This document shows positions 30,715 through 38,222 of a stretch of 43,909 bases of DNA, piece after piece (positions within the stretch are counted from its first letter, which is position 1; every line of letters begins with the position of its first letter). This stretch comes from an uncultured Eubacteriales bacterium (lineage in GTDB: Bacteria > Bacillota > Clostridia > Christensenellales > Aristaeellaceae). The stretch lies in assembly GCA_902788445.1 (NCBI GenBank), contig CADAKE010000005.1:1-43909 (forward strand), read 5' to 3'. The notes beneath the pieces are model-generated. The model did not search any database, had not been told where the DNA came from, and worked only from the letters and a program-made list of their open reading frames with translations. Both the position numbers and the translations under genes were made by a program.

Positions 30715-31908
30715 ATGAAACGGTTTTTTCTTTTCTTCTTCATCAGCACCCTTTTTATTTCCCTTTTCGCCGCAACCGGCCTGGCTGAAGGAACCTACAC
30801 GGAGGAGATCGTTTCCATTACTTTCGATTCCCTGGAGACCATCGACCTGGGAGCGCTGCTTTCCACCCTCCAGGACGCGCAGAACACCGGCGCTCCCGTT
30901 TCCAAATCCTGGACCGACGGCAGCGGCGCCACGTACACGCTCACGTATTATTCGGAATCAAGCTGCCTGGACGGCAGCGCCCCGCAGACCGGGAGCCAGT
31001 CGTGCCCCCCGTCCGACGAGCTGAGCCAGCTCGTGCAAAAGACCATGAGCCAGCTCGCCCAGGAAGCGGCGTCCAGCGCGGAAACCCACGTCACGTATGA
31101 GTCCACCGTGTATTGGACGACTCAGCCCGCGCCCGTTCCGACCATTGATCCCGCCGTGTTCTGGACGGCGCAGCCCGCGCCCGCTCCGACCGCTGAGCCT
31201 TCCGTGTTCCAGACGCCGCGGCGCGCGCCCGTTTCCGCCGCAGATTCTTTGGCGTTCCAGACGGAGCGGCGCGTTCCCGCCCCGACCGCCCGTCCCGCGG
31301 CATACAGCACGGCCTGTCCCGTCGCGTATTGCACCGCCGTGCCCGTCGCGTATTGCACCGCCGTGCCCGTTGCGTATTGCACCGCCGTGCCTGTCAGCGT
31401 TCAGCAGCCGTCGTCCTGCGGGACCATCGCGTATCAGCCCGCGGCCACAGCCGCTCCGACGCGGCGGACCGCGGCCCTGCCCACGGCACAGCCTACCGTA
31501 AGCACGGGTGATTATACTACATTTGATTCCACTATGCAAGAGCAAAAACTGCTGAATTTGCTGAATGAGGACCGGGCGCGGAACGGGCTGCCGCCGCTGA
31601 CCCTCGATCCGGAGCTTTCGCGCCTCGCGGAGCTGAAATCCAGCGACATGAACAGCAACCACTATTTTGCCCATGAATCGCCAACCTATGGCACCGCGTC
31701 CCAAATGCTGGACACCTTCCATTACGACTACCAGGGCGTGGGCGAAAACATCGCCCACCACGGCAACGTGGAAAAGGCCGAAGCCGCTTTCATGAGCAGC
31801 GACGGCCACCGCCGGAACATCCTGGGCAGCCAGTGGAGCAAGGTCGGCCTCGGCGTGGTCTACGACGAAAACGGCTACGTCTATGTAACACAGCTGTTCG
31901 CCAGATAA
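30715..31908 (+). CDS. Secreted CAP/SCP-domain protein with repeat-rich linker
   Basis: 397 residues, start ten bases after AAGGAGG. Residues 1-24 form a signal peptide ending at GLAEG. After a domain of about 110 residues of unknown type comes a linker with four 16-residue repeats (VYWTTQPAPVPTIDPA-like) and then four 8-residue repeats (AYCTAVPV). The last 130 residues are a CAP domain: LLNLLNEDRARNGLPPLTLD, FAHESP, VGENIAHHGN and SSDGHRRNILG. CAP proteins in clostridia and bacilli act at the envelope or in the spore coat. Cys in each short repeat could cross-link the linker. The gene has its own promoter and a long leader. Confidence 0.9.
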   Translation: MKRFFLFFFISTLFISLFAATGLAEGTYTEEIVSITFDSLETIDLGALLSTLQDAQNTGAPVSKSWTDGSGATYTLTYYSESSCLDGSAPQTGSQSCPPSDELSQLVQKTMSQLAQEAASSAETHVTYESTVYWTTQPAPVPTIDPAVFWTAQPAPAPTAEPSVFQTPRRAPVSAADSLAFQTERRVPAPTARPAAYSTACPVAYCTAVPVAYCTAVPVAYCTAVPVSVQQPSSCGTIAYQPAATAAPTRRTAALPTAQPTVSTGDYTTFDSTMQEQKLLNLLNEDRARNGLPPLTLDPELSRLAELKSSDMNSNHYFAHESPTYGTASQMLDTFHYDYQGVGENIAHHGNVEKAEAAFMSSDGHRRNILGSQWSKVGLGVVYDENGYVYVTQLFAR

Positions 31909-31962
31909 AACCAGCGGTTTTTCTTCCAATTATATAGGCCGCTGATTGGAGGCGTTAAATCA

Positions 31963-32098
31963 GTGTGGAGCGTAGAGTGTGGAGTTCAATTCATGATTTC
32001 CACAAATGTATGAGAACAGTACAGCTTTGTACCATCTAAAATATAACTTCACACTACACTCTCCACACTCCACTCTCCACTCCCGTTCCTACTCCGCC
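31963..32098. repeat. Family H heptamer arrays as inverted arms
   Basis: GTGGAGC, GTAGAGT, GTGGAGT (about 31965-31985) face CACACTA, CACTCTC, CACACTC, CACTCTC, CACTCCC (32050-32084) across about 65 AT-rich bases. The words are complementary, so the transcript could form a long hairpin. Confidence 0.7.
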
Positions 32099-32149
32099 CT
32101 TCGTGATTTAATACTGCTTTACTTCTAAGATGTTGTATGAGAATGACGG

Positions 32150-32501
32150 CCAAAATCCTTCCCCTCGCAGACAATGTCATCAACTTAAGGAGAAACGATA
32201 GCAACCAAGAGACTTAAAGTGACCAATGAACGCTGTCATCCCGACCGAAGCGGAGGCGAGAGCCGCAGCGCAGTGGAGGGACCTGAAAGCTGAAATAATA
32301 TGTTGCTTAATTGACGGCGTTACTCACAGGTCCCTCGACTTCGCCTCGCCAGGTCCTTCGACTCCGCTGCGCTCCGCTCAGGATGACAAGGCTTCGCTCG
32401 GGATGACAATGGGGGATGGTTGAGAAATGTTACTTGGTTCATATTGGAAATTGTTTTCTTAAATTGACGACATTGCCCTGCCAGGGAAAGCCGGCTTTTG
32501 G
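32150..32501. repeat. Family T element carrying a family D hairpin
   Basis: The ends are CCAAAATCCTTCCCC and GGCTTTTGG, with inner GTCATCAACTTAAGG and CTTAAATTGACGAC. The D core (32234-32409) has a doubled right arm, like the copy at 19414. Confidence 0.85.
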
Positions 32502-32511
32502 TCGGTTGTTT

Positions 32512-32606
32512 CTCTGCACTCTGCACTCTGAACTCTGCACTCTCCTATCTCCTACCTAATGCCTATTGCCTAATGCCTATTGCCTATTCCCTAATCCCTA
32601 CTCCCT
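32512..32606 (+). repeat. Family H heptamer array
   Basis: CTCTGCA, CTCTGCA, CTCTGAA, CTCTGCA, CTCTCCT, ATCTCCT, then one four-base slip and AATGCCT, ATTGCCT, AATGCCT, ATTGCCT, ATTCCCT, AATCCCT, ACTCCCT. The order of word types is the same as at 14130-14234. Confidence 0.8.
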
Positions 32607-32625
32607 GACGAACAAGCCCCCCTCA

Positions 32626-32665
32626 CGGAGCGCGAAGCCTTCCAGGCCCGCGCTCCGCTTTTTTT
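32626..32665 (+). terminator. Terminator-like hairpin without an adjacent upstream gene
   Basis: CGGAGCGCG...CGCGCTCCG with a 14-base loop, then seven T (32659-32665). It would stop plus-strand transcription, yet the nearest plus-strand gene ends 700 bases earlier. It may shield the minus-strand small gene from read-through. Confidence 0.65.
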
Positions 32666-32933
32666 ATCTTCCCCTCCCCAGCGCGTGATAGAGAGCGGCG
32701 CGGGAAGCGGGGCGTGCCGCGGGCGGCGAAACGGGCGCGGCGGCGGACGGCCCCGGCGTCTCCCCCAGCCTCTCCGTGTTCACGAGCTTCCCGATCTGCT
32801 TTTCCGCCATCGCCGCCGATTTTTGCAGGGCGTCTCTCAGCGCCAGGCCCCCGGCCATGCCGCGCCGGGGCAGCGCGGGCAGCATCGCCGCTTCCTCCGT
32901 TTTCAGGGCCGACGCCCTCACATCGCGTTCCAT
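32664..32933 (-). CDS. Small hypothetical protein divergent from the dnaC-like gene
   Basis: 89 residues from an ATG preceded by GGGAAGG. The middle is helical (GLALRDALQKSAAMAEKQIGKL), and the C-terminus is rich in Pro and Ala (SAAAPVSPPAARPASRAAL). The frame extends further upstream, but that part overlaps the promoter region of the divergent gene. I do not recognise a family. The high G+C content makes spurious frames common here, so confidence is moderate. Confidence 0.45.
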   Translation of the reverse strand: MERDVRASALKTEEAAMLPALPRRGMAGGLALRDALQKSAAMAEKQIGKLVNTERLGETPGPSAAAPVSPPAARPASRAALYHALGRGR

Positions 32934-33024
32934 CGTCCTTCCCGCCACCTTTCTTTCAACAGTCTGCTGTATCCTATGCCGCGGGAAGCCCGGCGGTGAA
33001 AACAATCGGAGAGAGAGGAACCGC

Positions 33025-33633
33025 GTGTCCCGGCTCAAATCCGTCGGCTTGCAGGACAAGGCGCTCCAGGACTGCACCTTTGAAAACGACAAGGGCTTTA
33101 ACCCCGAAATGGACAGGGCCCGCGCCTACGTGGAGCGCTGGGAGGAAATGCTGGAAAGCAACACGGGCCTGCTGCTCTGGGGCGACGTGGGCACGGGCAA
33201 AACCTTCTTCGCCGGGTGCATCGCCAACGCGCTGATCGAGCGGGGCGTGCCGGTGCTGATGACCAATTTCGCCCGCATCCTGAACACGCTGACCGACCTG
33301 CGAAGCGAGGAACGCAACCGCTTCATCGACGAGATGAACGAGTACCCGCTGCTGATCCTGGACGACCTGGGCATCGAGCGCAATTCCGAGTTTGCCCTGG
33401 AGCAGGTGTTCAACGTGGTTGACAGCCGCTATCGCAGCGGCCAGCCTCTGATCGTGACCACCAACCTGACCCTCTCCGAACTGAAAAACCCCGCCGACCT
33501 GGCCCACGCCCGTATCTATGACCGCGTGCTGGAGCGCTGCGTGCCCCTCAAAATCAACAACCGCAACATCCGAAAGGATAACGCGAAGGTTCAGATGGAA
33601 CGGGCCCGGGCGCTGTTCGCCGCCAAAGCATGA
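33025..33633 (+). CDS. DnaC/IstB-like AAA+ ATPase, short at the N-terminus
   Basis: 202 residues from a GTG placed six bases after GAGAGAGGA. Walker A is LLWGDVGTGKTFFAGCIANAL, Walker B is YPLLILDDLGIER, sensor 1 lies at PLIVTTNLTLSEL, and DLAHARIYDRVLERCVPL ends the AAA core. The family loads helicases or serves transposases and phages. Related proteins usually carry about 80 more N-terminal residues with a cysteine motif. Here the upstream frame (to 32776) has no coherent sequence and overlaps a divergent gene, so the head seems lost. CTFENDKGFNPEM near the start is typical of the family just before the ATPase. Confidence 0.85.
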   Translation: MSRLKSVGLQDKALQDCTFENDKGFNPEMDRARAYVERWEEMLESNTGLLLWGDVGTGKTFFAGCIANALIERGVPVLMTNFARILNTLTDLRSEERNRFIDEMNEYPLLILDDLGIERNSEFALEQVFNVVDSRYRSGQPLIVTTNLTLSELKNPADLAHARIYDRVLERCVPLKINNRNIRKDNAKVQMERARALFAAKA

Positions 33634-33650
33634 CCCTCCGCGCGCTTCGC

Positions 33651-34337
33651 TTACGCCTGCTCCATGCTCTCCCGCAGCAGTTCCAGCGCGTGCTTTTCAA
33701 TGCGGGAGACGTAGCTCCTGGATATGCCCAGCGCGGCGGCGGCTTCATGCTGGGGGTGCATGACGCCGTCCAGCAGGCCGTAGCGCATTTCGATCACCAG
33801 GCGTTCCTTCTTGGGCAGGGTTTTCACCGCGTTCAGCGCCCGGCGCAGCATCACGCGGCGGACGGCCTCATCCTCCACAAACCCCGCGTCGGTGCCCAGG
33901 ATGTCCATGAAGGAAATGTCGTTCCCCTCCCCGTCCGTGCCCACCGGGTCGGACAGGCTCACGTCTCCCCTGCGCTTTTTCGACGAACGCAGCAGCATCA
34001 GGATCTCATTTTCAATGCACCGGGCGGCGTAAGAGGAAAGCTGGGTGCCGGATTCGGGCTTGAAGGTGTCCACCGCCTTCACCAGCCCCAGCGCGCCGAC
34101 GGACACCAGGTCCTCCGATGTGAAGCCGGGCACGGTGTATTTGCGGGCGATGTGGGACACCAGGCGCAGGTTGTGTTCGATCAGCTTTTGCCGGGCCTCC
34201 GCGTCCCCGGCCCGCATGGCGCTGAGGGCTTTTCTTTCCTCCTCCCGGGACAGCGGACGGGGAAAGCTCCCCCGGCCCGTGACGATGCCAAAGAAGAACA
34301 GCGCGTCGTGGAACAGCCAAAAAAGAAAGGACAGCAT
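33651..34337 (-). CDS. sigK: Late mother-cell sporulation sigma factor SigK
   Basis: 228 residues from an ATG seven bases after GGAGGTGA. The hydrophobic N-terminus (LSFLFWLFHDALFFFGIVTG) is the pro-sequence that anchors SigK/SigE precursors until cleavage, and SFPRPLSREEERKAL follows as in SigK. Region 2 has LIEHNLRLVSHIARKY and DLVSVGALGLVKAVDTF, and region 4 has LPKKERLVIEMRYGL plus AAAALGISRSYVSRIEKHAL. The gene is whole, not split by a skin-type element. It is the clearest sign that the organism belongs to a spore-forming lineage. It converges on the dnaC-like gene. Confidence 0.92.
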   Translation of the reverse strand: MLSFLFWLFHDALFFFGIVTGRGSFPRPLSREEERKALSAMRAGDAEARQKLIEHNLRLVSHIARKYTVPGFTSEDLVSVGALGLVKAVDTFKPESGTQLSSYAARCIENEILMLLRSSKKRRGDVSLSDPVGTDGEGNDISFMDILGTDAGFVEDEAVRRVMLRRALNAVKTLPKKERLVIEMRYGLLDGVMHPQHEAAAALGISRSYVSRIEKHALELLRESMEQA

Positions 34338-34438
34338 ACCTTTCACCTCCGGTTTCAGCATATGCCCGGAAGGAACGGGTATGCCCGCGGGACCGGGATG
34401 GATAAACAAGCGCCGTCCGTTCCTTTCTCCGTCTGCGT

Positions 34439-34467
34439 AAAAAACACCCGCCGATGATTCCGGCGGG
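34439..34467 (-). terminator. Terminator of the helical-bundle gene
   Basis: On the minus strand CCCGCCG-GAATCAT-CGGCGGG then TG and six T (plus-strand A at 34439-34444), about 40 bases past the stop. Confidence 0.88.
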
Positions 34468-34508
34468 CAGGGAACAGAATGGTATTGCTTGTTCGTCTTA
34501 AAACTTTT

Positions 34509-34943
34509 TTACAGATACGCCCGGATGCGCTGGGCGAGCTGTTCTTCCTCGGCGATGAGGCGCTTGGCGAGGTCCTTGGATTTTTCATCCGCGGCCTCGT
34601 ACTGGTTCAGGTATTTGCTCAGGGACTTGACGCCCATGTTGCACCCGTCGGTCATCAGGTCGGCGATCACGGCGTCGGAGCTGTCCATCGCCATCTCGGC
34701 GTGGGTTTTCAGCCAGCTCATGGCCGAGGCCATCGGCGCGGGGTCCTTTCCTTCGTCCCGGTAACGTTCCAGTTCGCCGCGGATTTCGCCGGACATGGCT
34801 TCGTGCGCTTCCCGGGACGCTTCAAGCGCCTTGTGGAAGCCGCCGTCCTTCACCCTTCCGATCACGTCGTTTAATGAATCCACACCCATCTTCGCGCCCG
34901 CGTCGCATTCGCGCAGCAGCCGCACGGTATCCTGTTCGATCAT
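34509..34943 (-). CDS. All-helical protein, possibly ferritin-like bundle
   Basis: 144 residues from an ATG seven bases after AAGGAGG (34951-34957). The sequence is almost entirely amphipathic helix, with four helical segments: RLLRECDAGAKMGVDSLNDVI, HKALEASREAHEAMSGEIRGEL, ASAMSWLKTHAEMAMDSSDAVIA and EKSKDLAKRLIAEEEQLAQRI. The length and the four-helix plan recall DUF2383-type ferritin-like proteins, but I see no clear metal-ligand set. It is a single transcription unit with its own terminator, upstream of and in the same direction as sigK. Confidence 0.75.
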   Translation of the reverse strand: MIEQDTVRLLRECDAGAKMGVDSLNDVIGRVKDGGFHKALEASREAHEAMSGEIRGELERYRDEGKDPAPMASAMSWLKTHAEMAMDSSDAVIADLMTDGCNMGVKSLSKYLNQYEAADEKSKDLAKRLIAEEEQLAQRIRAYL

Positions 34944-35006
34944 GGCAGATTCCTCCTTATTGGGTCTGCTCACAGGATGCCCGTTTTCACGGGTTATATG
35001 CGCTTC

Positions 35007-35059
35007 TCTCAGGTCCCTCCGCTGCGCTCCGCTCGGGATGACATTCTTCGGTCGGGATT
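35007..35059. repeat. Family D right arm only
   Basis: TCTCAGGTCCCTCCGCTGCG through CTCGGGATGACATTC then GGTCGGGAT: a lone right arm with a second partial end and no left arm. Confidence 0.65.
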
Positions 35060-35069
35060 TTGGGTGATC

Positions 35070-35130
35070 GGATGTGCGGGCGGATGATATCCGCCCCTAC
35101 CATTGATTGACCGACTGGTCTGATGAACCC
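35070..35130. repeat. Family G right half
   Basis: GTGCGGGCGGATGATATCC GCCCCTACCATTGATTGACC and the right flank GGTCTGATGAACCCGGCAAG without the left core. Confidence 0.7.
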
Positions 35131-35164
35131 GGCAAGTAAGTCTCCTGGTTGGTATTGTTTACCG

Positions 35165-35366
35165 TAACGATTCAGCCGCGCTGGTTATCCCACGATTTGT
35201 TTGGTTATCGGATGTAGGGGCGGATATCATCCGCCCGTAATCAGGCAAACTCAGACGGATAGGAATAAACGACACCCACCAAGTTGCGGGCGGGCGGATG
35301 ATATCCGCCCCTACAATCAATTGACCGGCTGGTCTGATGAACCCGGCAAGACTGACCAGTTACGTT
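35165..35366. repeat. Family G repeat, full copy
   Basis: This is the near-identical partner of 4155-4357, with cores GTAGGGGCGGATATC and ATATCCGCCCCTAC, spacer GGCAAACTCAGACGG and right flank CAATTGACCGGCTGG. Confidence 0.85.
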
Positions 35367-35443
35367 TCATCATAAGTTGACCGCATTGCCCCGGAGGGGA
35401 TGGCTTTGGTTTGCGTTATTTTTGTTCGTAACAAATTGTTCAT

Positions 35444-36724
35444 TCATCCGTTCGCCCTGCCGTCCGGGATGGTCACCGTCACCACGGTGCCGCCGCCGTC
35501 GTTGGATGCGATGGCCAGGCTGCCGCCGCACATCATTTCAAGCCTCTCCTGAATGTTTTTGAGGGCCAGATGGGGTTCGCTGCCGTCGGCGGGCTGGAAA
35601 CCGACGCCATCGTCCGCCACGATAATCTCGCTGGCGGATTCCGTTTTCCGCGTCCGGATGGAAATGTGGAACGGCCCGGCATACGGGTCCCTGCCGTGCT
35701 TGACGGCATTTTCCACGATGGGCTGCAAGGTCAGCGGCGGCACGCGGAACATGGTGTGCGGCGTGTCGTAATCCACAAACAGGCTTTCCTCATATTGGGC
35801 CTGTTCCACGGCGAGGTAGGCGCGGGTGTGCTCCAATTCCGCGGAAAAGGGGATGGGCGTTTCGCTGGCGATGGCGGTAAAGTTCTTGCGCAGGTAGGTG
35901 GTAAAATCCAGAATGACCTTCTGGGCCTGATCGGGATTCTGTTTGCAGAGGCAATAGACGCTCGTCATGGTGTTGTAGATGAAGTGGGGCCGCATTTGCA
36001 GCACCATGATGCTGGCCCGCTGGTTGGCGATCTCCCGCTGGCGGCGCAGGTCCTGCTCCACCTGGTCGGACAGGGCGAAGCTGTACATGACCAGGGCGGA
36101 GATGATGTACGCGATGTCGATCAGCGGAAAGACGTCAATAAACATTTGTAAAATCAGCCCGACCGTCATGGGCAGCAGGGCGAAGGAAAAGCCGAGGAAT
36201 ACCTTATGGGTCAGCCGCGCCCGGTACCGTATCGTGGCCGCGAAATTGAGCGCCTGAATCGCCACCAGCGCCAGCAGCATCAGCGAATACTGGGGCATAC
36301 GGTAATACTGGTTGTCCATCGGCTGAAAGGTAAAAACGGTTCTGTACGAGACGACGGCAAGCAGGACGCAATAAGCCGCCCACAGGCCGAACACGGTGCG
36401 GAAGAGCCAGTTTGAGCGTATGCTTTCCCCGCTGCTGTGCAGCAGATAAACCGTCTGCATCAGCAGCGGCAGCGAGAGGATGAGGCATTCCAGAAATACG
36501 ACGCAACTATACAGGACCGTACTTGTAATATAAAAATTCGATAAGATCGTATCGGCGAGGCCGGAAACGCAGCACAGCAGCAGAGCGATAAAAAAGTCCA
36601 CGAAGAAACGCTTGTTCCAGCGGCCGATGCCGGGCATGGTGGCGGCGAACCACAGCCCCAGCAGGCTCAGCATCAGGGCCGAGCTGATGATGGAAAAGTA
36701 GAAAATGGGGCTCCAGTCAGTCAA
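35444..36724 (-). CDS. LytS-like sensor histidine kinase (pair 1)
   Basis: 426 residues. The N-terminal 215 residues contain about seven membrane helices, and a short coiled linker follows. The phospho-acceptor region is LQMRPHFIYNTMTSVYCLC, the H-box of the His_kinase/LytS class. The ATPase has QPIVENAVKHG (N-box), VADDGVGF (G1) and NDGGGTVVTV (G2). The start is TTG and overlaps the stop of the response-regulator gene (TTGA). The protein is a close paralogue of the kinase at 41823-43139; the two are nearly identical from RASIMVLQMRPH through the kinase core, whereas the membrane sensor parts have diverged. The signal is unknown. Confidence 0.92.
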   Translation of the reverse strand: MTDWSPIFYFSIISSALMLSLLGLWFAATMPGIGRWNKRFFVDFFIALLLCCVSGLADTILSNFYITSTVLYSCVVFLECLILSLPLLMQTVYLLHSSGESIRSNWLFRTVFGLWAAYCVLLAVVSYRTVFTFQPMDNQYYRMPQYSLMLLALVAIQALNFAATIRYRARLTHKVFLGFSFALLPMTVGLILQMFIDVFPLIDIAYIISALVMYSFALSDQVEQDLRRQREIANQRASIMVLQMRPHFIYNTMTSVYCLCKQNPDQAQKVILDFTTYLRKNFTAIASETPIPFSAELEHTRAYLAVEQAQYEESLFVDYDTPHTMFRVPPLTLQPIVENAVKHGRDPYAGPFHISIRTRKTESASEIIVADDGVGFQPADGSEPHLALKNIQERLEMMCGGSLAIASNDGGGTVVTVTIPDGRANG

Positions 36725-37323
36725 GCGTCAGTACCTCCCCCCGATGAAAATGGGTAGCGCAGCTTTTTCAGCTGTTTCCTTACGCTTTCCGGGGTCAGGG
36801 GCTTGAGGATGAAGCCGCTGGCCTCGGTGTTCCAGGCGTCTAAGGCGTAGTCAACGTAGGCGGTCAGGAACAAGATATTTGTGCGGGGATTGATTTGAAG
36901 CAGCGTGCGGCAAAGGTCCAGCCCGCTGGCCGTGCCCAGTTCAATGTCCAGAATCGCCAGCGCGACCCGGTTCGCCTTTGCGTATTCGATTGCTTCCAGC
37001 GGCCAGATAAAGCCCGTGATCGTGGCGTTTGGCAGAACCTCCCCCAGCACGGCCAGGCCGTCGGAAAGGATCACCTTGCTGTCGTCCACGATGATCACGT
37101 TGGGGCTTTCCTCGCTCTGGGCCGCGAGCTGGAACAAATCCTGGGCTTCTACCCCGAGACATTTGGCGATGCGGGGAATCATTGTGGCGTCCGGCAGGCG
37201 GCTGGCGTTTTCCCAACGGGCGACCGTGGAATGGTTGACAAATAACCTCTGCCCGAACTCTTTCTGCGTAAGCCCATTCCCCTCCCGCAGCTTCCGCAGG
37301 GTTTTCGCGAATAAAGTATTCAC
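36721..37323 (-). CDS. Response regulator with N-terminal XRE helix-turn-helix (pair 1)
   Basis: 200 residues. Residues 5-65 are an XRE-type helix-turn-helix (LRKLREGNGLTQKEFGQRL, NHSTVARWENASRLP). Residues 75-195 are a receiver domain with VIIVDDSKVIL (acidic pair), LAILDIELG (phospho-acceptor Asp), LFLTAYVDYALDAW (Thr/Tyr) and ILKPLTPE (Lys). This order reverses the usual receiver-then-DNA-binding plan. The start is GTG eight bases after GGAGAGG. The gene is followed, with a four-base overlap, by its kinase. It is a paralogue of 43136-43738, with strong identity in the HTH and in EESPNVIIVDDSK. Confidence 0.9.
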   Translation of the reverse strand: MNTLFAKTLRKLREGNGLTQKEFGQRLFVNHSTVARWENASRLPDATMIPRIAKCLGVEAQDLFQLAAQSEESPNVIIVDDSKVILSDGLAVLGEVLPNATITGFIWPLEAIEYAKANRVALAILDIELGTASGLDLCRTLLQINPRTNILFLTAYVDYALDAWNTEASGFILKPLTPESVRKQLKKLRYPFSSGGGTDA

Positions 37324-37452
37324 TTTCGATACCTCTCCCCCTTTTCCATGCCATGATCGTATTTGTTCAGCCGTATGTTCAAGGAAACCTTAAGGGTATC
37401 TGTTCAGTCGAAATGAGTGAAGGGGCACTTTAAGCAACAATACCATCCAACC

Positions 37453-37480
37453 GTAGGGGCGGATATTATCCGCCCGTTTC
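37453..37480. repeat. Family G left half
   Basis: GTAGGGGCGGATATTATCC GCCCGTTTCC without a right core. GGGGCACTTTAAGCAAC (about 37423-37439), an element end, lies just upstream. Confidence 0.65.
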
Positions 37481-37606
37481 CTAAATAACTGGGTTGCCTG
37501 AGATTCATGCATTCGCATATTGAACGGGCGCGGCGTGTGGAGTTGTATTATTGTTCAGCTTCACGCATCGCTTATTGACACACTGTACATGTTTATCAAA
37601 AGTGAA

Positions 37607-37634
37607 CTCCACACGCCACTCTCCAAACTCCACA
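37607..37634 (+). repeat. Family H heptamer array
   Basis: CTCCACA, CGCCACT, CTCCAAA, CTCCACA. The complementary GTGTGGAG lies at about 37534-37541, so this is the arm of a second H hairpin. Confidence 0.55.
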
Positions 37635-37806
37635 TTGTTTAAAGCGCCCATCAAGCCACGCATAACTGAGCAGTCACCCATGATAAAGATAAACCCGCGC
37701 GGCCAAAAAAGCAATAGAAATGAACAAATTGGATTTGACAATCTGGAAAGTCCTCTTGTTTTCAGATGATAAATGATTGTAAGATTGCAGTTGTTCAGTC
37801 GTTTAC

Positions 37807-38014
37807 TTGAAGGGCACTTTAAGTCAGAAACGAGGGATTAGGGATTAGGGAATAGGGATTAGGAGAACCAGGTTGTCATCCCGAGCGAAGGTGAGCCAGA
37901 GGTGAACCTTTCTCTCAGGTCCCTCGACTTCGCCTCGCCTCTGGCTCGGCTTCGCTCGGGATGACAAAGCTGGCCGGTACCCTAATCCCTTTGTTACTTA
38001 AAGCGTCCTTCAAC
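37807..38014. repeat. Composite element: CTTTAAG inverted ends enclosing H array and D hairpin
   Basis: The left end TTGAAGGGCACTTTAAGTCA and the right end (inverse) GTTGAAGGACGCTTTAAGTAA bound the element. Inside the left end lies an H array (AACGAGG, two GATTAGG, GAATAGG, GATTAGG). Then comes a compact D hairpin (37874-37966, arms GTCATCCCGAGCGAAGG), and then CCTAATCCC, the inverse H word. This copy shows that H and D belong to one nested inverted-repeat element. Confidence 0.8.
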
Positions 38015-38062
38015 TCCTATTGCCCGAACACACGCGCATTGTTTTAAAAATGTATTTTGGAC

Positions 38063-38077
38063 TTGACAAACTGTCAA
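38063..38077. promoter_or_regulatory. 15-bp palindrome, candidate operator
   Basis: TTGACA-AAC-TGTCAA, perfect arms, centred about 20 bases upstream of the -35 box of the next gene. Confidence 0.45.
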
Positions 38078-38088
38078 ACTCCCCCGCA

Positions 38089-38117
38089 TTGAGAAACGGC
38101 TGAATTGATGGTAAAAT
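38089..38117 (+). promoter_or_regulatory. Promoter of the large secreted protein
   Basis: TTGAGA (38089-38094), a 17-base spacer and TAAAAT (38112-38117), about 105 bases before the start codon. Confidence 0.7.
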
Positions 38118-38222
38118 AGACGCGGTATAGGAATGTATCCAACTGATGAAAGTCCTGCGCGAAAAAACGCGTTTGACCCAAATTCCGGTGAATCATCGGA
38201 AAAAATGAAAGGAGTACTTGTG

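Noticed and set aside
32776..33024. N-terminal extension of the dnaC-like gene in the same frame
   Set aside because: The extra 83 codons lack family sequence, start without a ribosome binding site and lie opposite another gene.
33651..34337. Skin-type element splitting sigK
   Set aside because: The sigK frame is continuous from the pro-sequence to region 4, and no recombinase gene is nearby.
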